Assembly: GCA_902800435.1 (NCBI GenBank)
Contig: CADCEQ010000014.1
Location: forward strand, 1-53,353
DNA length: 53,353 bases
Direction: 5' to 3'
From: an uncultured Prevotellaceae bacterium
GTDB lineage: Bacteria > Bacteroidota > Bacteroidia > Bacteroidales > Bacteroidaceae
Shown in pieces: positions 49,435 through 53,353 of the stretch. Position 1 is the stretch's first letter; each line of letters starts with the position of its first letter. The notes beneath the pieces were generated by a model, which saw nothing but the letters and a program-made list of their open reading frames with translations, searched no databases and had not been told where the DNA came from. The position numbers were made by a program, and so were the translations under genes.

Positions 49435-51153
49435 ATGTTAACGATGGAGACAACACGGCTGATAGAACAATGCAGGCAAGGAGACTCTGAAGCTCTCGGA
49501 GAACTGTATAAGGCATACGCCAAGCGGATGAGGGGCGTGTGCCGTCGGTATATCAGTGATGAAGATGCTGTCAACGATGTATTACATGATGCTTTCGCGA
49601 TTATCTTCACTTCATTCGACAAATTGCGCGATGACCGGAAGGCTGAGGCATGGATGATGTCGATAACGAGGAATGTGGCTTCGAAATACAAAGACCATCT
49701 AATGGCAAAACCTTTCGTGTCATTGAAAGAGGCTGAGCAAATACCCATGCCCGAAGAAAAAGCAGAGGTAAGAGGAATGCTGTTGGAGGATGTTTTGCGT
49801 CTCATTGAGCGCTTGCCGGAAGGCTATGGACAGGTATTCCGTTTATCAGTGTTCGATGGATTGTCGCACAAGGAGATAGCTGACATGCTGGGTATTGAGC
49901 CACATTCGTCATCGTCGCAACTGGCACGGGCGAAGAAGATGCTGCGCAAGATGATGCGGCAGTATTGGGCTGCCGTGCTTCTGTTGCTGCTTGTACCTGT
50001 TACGTTCTTCCTATTCAGAAAAGGAGATACTGCTACCAGGGATGAAGACGGCGGTGAACACCAGCCGTCGCCAGTTGTGGCAAAGCAGAAAGCGATGCCG
50101 AAAGAATCTCAGAAAGAATCTGTGACGGAACGACCAGAGAGCCCTGTGATTGTTCAAAGGCCACTTCAATTGAAAGTCGCCCAGACTGCGGATACCATCA
50201 CGGTTGACACCTTATCCAATATTGTAGCTCAAGAGCAGACGATTACTGACACTTTATCAAGCGATACGGCAAAGATTATTCGCGAGGTGGAGTTGCCGCA
50301 TCTATTCCCTGACGAGCCAACCATCAGCATTAATAACGATAAGAAGTGGTCGTTGCAGCTGGCATACTCAGGGCAGTTCGACGAGCAGAACCGATATAAT
50401 CAGCCGTTCAGCTATAAGCCCGCACCGTCGGATGTACAGTCTCTGCCTTCAGGACCTGAGCCGACTGTACCGAGCGGCATTGACAACTGGACGGACTACG
50501 CTGTCTATCTGGAAAATAATCCCGATGCCGTGAGCGACAAGACCCGCAGCGTCATCATGCGCATCGCCCTGAACAATGCCAACCGCCCAGGTGAAGACAA
50601 GATTCTGCGTACAAGCCACCACCAGATGCCTGTCACATGGTCGCTGGCTTTGAAATACAGACTGGACAATCGCTTCGGACTGGAGTCAGGTCTCGGCTAC
50701 AGCCGTCTGACATCTGACTTCGAGATGGGAGCAGATGGCCGCTCGGCGACAGATGGAGACGCTTGCCTCGGCAAGAACGCCATCCGCGAGCACCAGACCA
50801 TCCATTATCTGGACATCCCTGTAAAGGGTATATATAATATGTATGGTGGAAAACGATGGGGCATCTACGGCAGTCTCGGTCTGACAACTGAAATCCCCCT
50901 CCATTCAACCCTCCAGTCTGACTTCTATGTGAATGGCCAGTATGAGGCCAGCGACAAGACTACCATCCGCGCACCGTGGCAGTTCTCTACCACCATCGGC
51001 CTCGGTCTGCAATATCACCTGACGCCTAACGTCGGTTTCTTCGCGGAGCCAAGCCTGCAGTACTATATCCCGATGCAGAGCGACATCGAGACCTACCGCA
51101 CTGAACATCCGTTTACGTTCTCTCTGCCGCTGGGCATCAGATTCACGTGGTAG
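49435..51153 (+). CDS. ECF sigma factor fused to transmembrane and beta-barrel domain
   Basis: One 572-residue frame. Residues about 5-165 are an ECF sigma factor: region 2 (GDSEALGELYKAYAKRMRGV, NDVLHDAFAIIF, AWMMSITRNVASKY) and region 4 (IERLPEGYGQVFRLSVFDGL, SHKEIADMLGIEPHSSSSQL). A single membrane segment follows (AAVLLLLLVPVTFFLF, about 182-197), then a polar linker of about 100 residues. From about 300 comes a barrel-like domain (WSLALKYRLDNRFGLESGLG, WGIYGSLGLTTEIP, PLGIRFTW at the end). In Bacteroidetes these two parts are usually adjacent genes. Fusion would tether the sigma factor to the membrane. ATG 49444 is an alternative start. A putative target promoter follows the gene. Confidence 0.88.
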   Translation: MLTMETTRLIEQCRQGDSEALGELYKAYAKRMRGVCRRYISDEDAVNDVLHDAFAIIFTSFDKLRDDRKAEAWMMSITRNVASKYKDHLMAKPFVSLKEAEQIPMPEEKAEVRGMLLEDVLRLIERLPEGYGQVFRLSVFDGLSHKEIADMLGIEPHSSSSQLARAKKMLRKMMRQYWAAVLLLLLVPVTFFLFRKGDTATRDEDGGEHQPSPVVAKQKAMPKESQKESVTERPESPVIVQRPLQLKVAQTADTITVDTLSNIVAQEQTITDTLSSDTAKIIREVELPHLFPDEPTISINNDKKWSLQLAYSGQFDEQNRYNQPFSYKPAPSDVQSLPSGPEPTVPSGIDNWTDYAVYLENNPDAVSDKTRSVIMRIALNNANRPGEDKILRTSHHQMPVTWSLALKYRLDNRFGLESGLGYSRLTSDFEMGADGRSATDGDACLGKNAIREHQTIHYLDIPVKGIYNMYGGKRWGIYGSLGLTTEIPLHSTLQSDFYVNGQYEASDKTTIRAPWQFSTTIGLGLQYHLTPNVGFFAEPSLQYYIPMQSDIETYRTEHPFTFSLPLGIRFTW

Positions 51154-51155
51154 CC

Positions 51156-51188
51156 GTGCAGTCTTTTCAGAGTCCGGCAGACTATATA
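51156..51188 (+). promoter_or_regulatory. Putative ECF-type promoter of the lipoprotein gene
   Basis: GTGCAGTC at 51156 and GACTATATA at 51180 are separated by 16 nt, begin 3 nt after the sigma-fusion stop and lie 34 nt before the next ATG. The same two words with the same spacing recur at 51786-51818. GTGCAGTC also occurs at 49390, 45 nt before the sigma gene. No TAnnTTTG is present. Confidence 0.45.
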
Positions 51189-51222
51189 AATAGAGAGACC
51201 ATTATTTTAAACTCTGAAGAAT

Positions 51223-51774
51223 ATGAAACATTACAAACAACTCGCTTGGATGATGGCGATAGCCATAGCCGGCATGACAGTGACTGCCTGCAGCAGTATT
51301 GACAACGAACCAGAAAAGCCCTTCACGACTGATCCAGTAGAAAAGGCCACGCTCTATGCCTGTGGTGTCAGTGAGTCAGGGACGCGCTCTGTCGGTGATG
51401 CGCAAGATGTCCTTTTCACCGAGGATGATATTGAATGGTTCAACATCACCACTCGCGAAATCAAATTTAGGAATATGGACGAACCGCTCTACAGACGGTT
51501 GGAGCCATACCGTGAAATCAAGTTCTGTCTGGGCGATGCAGACCTGTTTGTGGTCAGCAGTTTTGTCAGTGATTTTCACAGTATGATATTCACGGACCTC
51601 GTCTTGCATTATGACGTGATTACCGACCCCAATCACGGCCATTATTTTCTGCACGACTGCTATCCCTCACAGTTCATCGACACCGACGAAGTGAAGGCAA
51701 ACATTAAGAAGCGTGTCGGACAGTGGGAGTTGTTCACTTACTATCTCGAAAGCAAAGGCAAACTGAGAAAATAA
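51223..51774 (+). CDS. Lipoprotein of unknown function
   Basis: A 183-residue protein with a type II signal peptide and lipobox (IAIAGMTVTACSS, Cys near residue 23). The rest is soluble and acidic; no family recognised (LFTEDDIEWFNITTREIKFR, then FHSMIFTDLVLHYDVITDP). It is sandwiched between the sigma-barrel gene and the radical SAM gene and carries the putative ECF promoter, so it may be a target of that sigma factor. Confidence 0.8.
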   Translation: MKHYKQLAWMMAIAIAGMTVTACSSIDNEPEKPFTTDPVEKATLYACGVSESGTRSVGDAQDVLFTEDDIEWFNITTREIKFRNMDEPLYRRLEPYREIKFCLGDADLFVVSSFVSDFHSMIFTDLVLHYDVITDPNHGHYFLHDCYPSQFIDTDEVKANIKKRVGQWELFTYYLESKGKLRK

Positions 51775-51796
51775 TCACTTGCCCTGTGCAGTCATT

Positions 51797-51841
51797 GGTT
51801 GCAGTTTCAGACTATATAGTTAGAAACTGCAACCTTTTTTT
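51797..51841 (+). terminator. Intrinsic terminator overlapping a promoter-like motif
   Basis: GGTTGCAGTTTC at 51797-51808 pairs perfectly with GAAACTGCAACC at 51823-51834, followed by seven T. The loop contains ACTATATAGT, itself a palindrome, and is the GACTATATA part of the motif shared with 51156-51188. The radical SAM ATG at 51842 follows the T run directly. Confidence 0.85.
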
Positions 51842-52543
51842 ATGTATTCATTTTATGACTATGCCTACAACGGGCTACTCTATCTGAACAACATCATGCG
51901 GCCACGCCACAAGCGGCTGTCGCAACTGATGATTTACTCAACTACGGCCTGCCAGTCGCGCTGCAAGCACTGTAACATCTGGCAGAAGCCGGTGGAACAC
52001 CTGTCTCTCGATGACATCAAGAGAGTCATGCAGAGCCGGTGCGTGACCAAGCAGACTACCGTAGGACTGGAGGGCGGCGAGTTCGTCCTCCACCCGCAAG
52101 TGTCGGAAATCATGGCATGGTTTCGCGAGCATCACCCTAATTACACGCTGCTTTCTAATTGTCTCGCGCCCCGTCGGGTCATTGAGGCAGTTCGTCGCCA
52201 TCAGCCCCGACATCTGTATGTCTCTCTCGACGGTGACCGCGAGACTTACCAGCGGATGCGAGGCCGCGATGGCTACGATAAGGTTATTCAAGTGGTAGAG
52301 GCGCTGAAGGACGAGGTGCCCTTGTCGCTGATGTTCTGCCTCTCGCCCTGGAACAGTTTCAATGATATGGCCTTTGTCATCGATGTTGCCAAGCAATACG
52401 GCGTGGATGTGCGCATCGGCATCTACGGCACGATGGCCTATATGATGGCCTCACCCCCACCCCCTCTCCAAGGGGAGAGGGGAGTAGCTACTTCTCAAGA
52501 CAAGGAACTGCAGCAGAGGTATTCACTCCCCTCGACCTCGTAA
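51842..52543 (+). pseudogene. Radical SAM protein, 3' end replaced by a repeat
   Basis: The first 203 residues are a radical SAM domain: CQSRCKHCNIW holds the CxxxCxxC cluster motif, then TTVGLEGGEFVLHP, HLYVSLDGDRETYQRMRGRD and LMFCLSPWNSFND. After GIYGTMAYMM the frame runs into ASPPPPLQGERGVATSQ, which is translated repeat element, and stops at 52543. A C-terminal SPASM or similar domain is therefore missing. It may be non-functional. ATG 51896 is a possible alternative start, since 51842 abuts a terminator. Confidence 0.75.
52452..52535. repeat. Truncated relative of the MITE-like element, inside the radical SAM gene
   Basis: CACCCCCACCCCCTCTCCAA, then GGGGAGAGGGGAGTAGCTACTTCTCA, matches the left part of copies A and B (CCCTCCC, GAGGGAGGGAGTGG, TTACTTCTTA). 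TATTCACTCCCCTCGACCTC near 52520 corresponds to the ATTCTACTCCCCTCC part. The right end is missing. Confidence 0.65.
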
Positions 52544-52557
52544 CTTACCTTTTTGGC

Positions 52558-53022
52558 ATGGCAGAAGTCCTTGATTGTCAACAAGTTGCTAAAGACTCCT
52601 GCGTTCTCATGCTCCGCCATCCCTACATCGTCGGCACCCTCGAACTCTCTACTGCTTACACTTGGACAGCAGCTGAAGAATCTCTGAAGGTCAGCACGTC
52701 AAAAGGCATCTACCGCCTCTCGCAGATGGAAGAACTGACCTTTGAACCAATACCCTCCAACATCCTCGGCATTCCCATCGAGAAAGTTCGCCAGTATAAC
52801 AAAACCATTGAGCACCTCTATGTCCGCAACACCCCCATACTCCTTAACAACCAAATCTATTCGCAAGGCTACTTCGGCGAACTGCAAGCCTTCGTTAATG
52901 CTGTTGAGAGCAGTCAAAAACATGTCCTCACAGACTTGCAATCAGTTAGGTCTGTCTATGAGGTCATGGCAGAAATCCACGACACAATAACTTTGCAATC
53001 AAATACGAATTCAATTAAATGA
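52558..53022 (+). pseudogene. C-terminal remnant of a Gfo/Idh/MocA oxidoreductase
   Basis: The 154 codons correspond to the C-terminal substrate domain of this family: PYIVGTLELSTAYTWTAAEE, LKVSTSKGIYRLSQMEELTF and the closing helix YFGELQAFVNAVESSQKHVL followed by DLQSVRSVYEVMAEIHDTI. The N-terminal Rossmann domain (GxGxxG, about 150-180 residues) is absent. Together with the interrupted radical SAM gene just upstream, this points to a deletion or recombination at the repeat. The frame is open upstream of the ATG into the repeat, consistent with a broken gene. Confidence 0.7.
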
Positions 53023-53042
53023 TAGTTAATTGACGTCTATTA

Positions 53043-53076
53043 TTTGTCGTTTTTTTGACAAACATCATTACCTTTG
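53043..53076 (+). promoter_or_regulatory. Promoter of the last gene
   Basis: TTTG at 53043-53046 and TACCTTTG at 53069-53076, 22 nt apart; ATG at 53105. Confidence 0.6.
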
Positions 53077-53104
53077 CAGTCATCTTGGACTATAGTAGCG
53101 GAAA

Positions 53105-53353
53105 ATGAAAGCAATGAAGAAGACCATTATTTATGCGATGCTAATTGCCATCATGACAGTAGCATCGACGGTATCGGCACAGACCATTGTCAAAGGCAAT
53201 GTGGTTAACGAACGGGGCGAGAGTATCGAATATGTCAGCATCGGCTTCGAGAACGATAGTGTTGGCGTCATCTCAGACGCAAAAGGACACTTTGAACTTA
53301 CGATTCCTGCTGGACGGAAAGATGAACTATCATTCAGCCATGTATCGTATCTC
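53105..53353 (+). CDS. Carboxypeptidase-regulatory-like domain protein, 5' part
   Basis: The first 83 codons of a gene that runs out of the window. After a signal peptide (MKAMKKTIIYAMLIAIMTVA, STVSAQ) comes a carboxypeptidase-regulatory-like beta-sandwich: IVKGNVVNERGESIEYVSIG, then VGVISDAKGHFELTIPAG and LSFSHVSYL. In Bacteroidetes this domain starts TonB-dependent receptors and other surface proteins; which one cannot be told here. ATG 53114 is also possible. Confidence 0.8.
   Translation, partial: MKAMKKTIIYAMLIAIMTVASTVSAQTIVKGNVVNERGESIEYVSIGFENDSVGVISDAKGHFELTIPAGRKDELSFSHVSYL

Overview
This window looks like chromosome of a Prevotella-like member of the Bacteroidales, on protein family content and promoter type. 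Markers are a type III glutamine synthetase, a VorDBA/C-type oxoacid:ferredoxin oxidoreductase, a SpoIID/DUF4922/glycosyltransferase fusion, DKNYY and T9SS-tail-like secreted proteins. Many genes carry the Bacteroidetes promoter (TTTG, 19-21 nt, TAnnTTTG). Most genes are GC-rich; an island at about 43.6-47.1 kb is visibly AT-richer. I saw no tRNA, rRNA, CRISPR array or complete insertion sequence.

Layout. 0-4 kb: end of an unknown gene, glnN, serine acetyltransferase. 4-9 kb (minus): AmpG-like permease plus a 1,193-residue GT2-DUF4922-SpoIID protein. 9-14 kb (plus): rlmN, a degenerate pdxA, a sigma-54 activator fused in frame to the lipoprotein LptE, a TPR-like protein, secG. 14-20 kb: beta-barrel protein, ilvE, RluA-type synthase, DKNYY protein, MFS permease, type II pantothenate kinase. 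20-26 kb: a fucose locus (GH29 fucosidase, fucP, aldo/keto reductase, amidohydrolase, Zn dehydrogenase). 26-30.5 kb: an aromatic amino acid operon (pheA, aminotransferase, DAHP synthase-chorismate mutase, tyrA) preceded by a Tyr/Phe leader peptide and attenuator. 30.5-40 kb: EamA transporter, GlsB-like protein, TerB/DnaJ protein, SGNH esterase, queH, secreted protein, ffh, folD, a 59-residue TPR protein, carboxylesterase. 40-43 kb: four-gene oxoacid:ferredoxin oxidoreductase operon. 43-47 kb: accessory island with gene scars, a beta-CASP metallo-beta-lactamase protein overlapping a PD-(D/E)XK-like protein, and a sigma factor reduced to region 2. 47-53 kb: LCCL protein, Nudix hydrolase, secreted nuclease, an ECF sigma factor fused to a transmembrane and beta-barrel domain, a lipoprotein, a radical SAM gene cut by a repeat, an oxidoreductase remnant and the start of a carboxypeptidase-regulatory-like protein.

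The least expected structure lies between the genes. Six intergenic sites carry GC-rich arrays with a 22-nt (or 44-nt) period built from short palindromes. Many gene junctions carry imperfect tandem repeats of 7-11 bp 'words', often followed by an inverted copy so that the RNA could fold into a long hairpin. The words differ between loci, and some enter reading frames. A separate 125-141 bp element with terminal inverted repeats occurs twice in the aromatic operon and, truncated, inside the radical SAM gene. Together with the two transcription-factor fusions these are the best candidates for undescribed biology.
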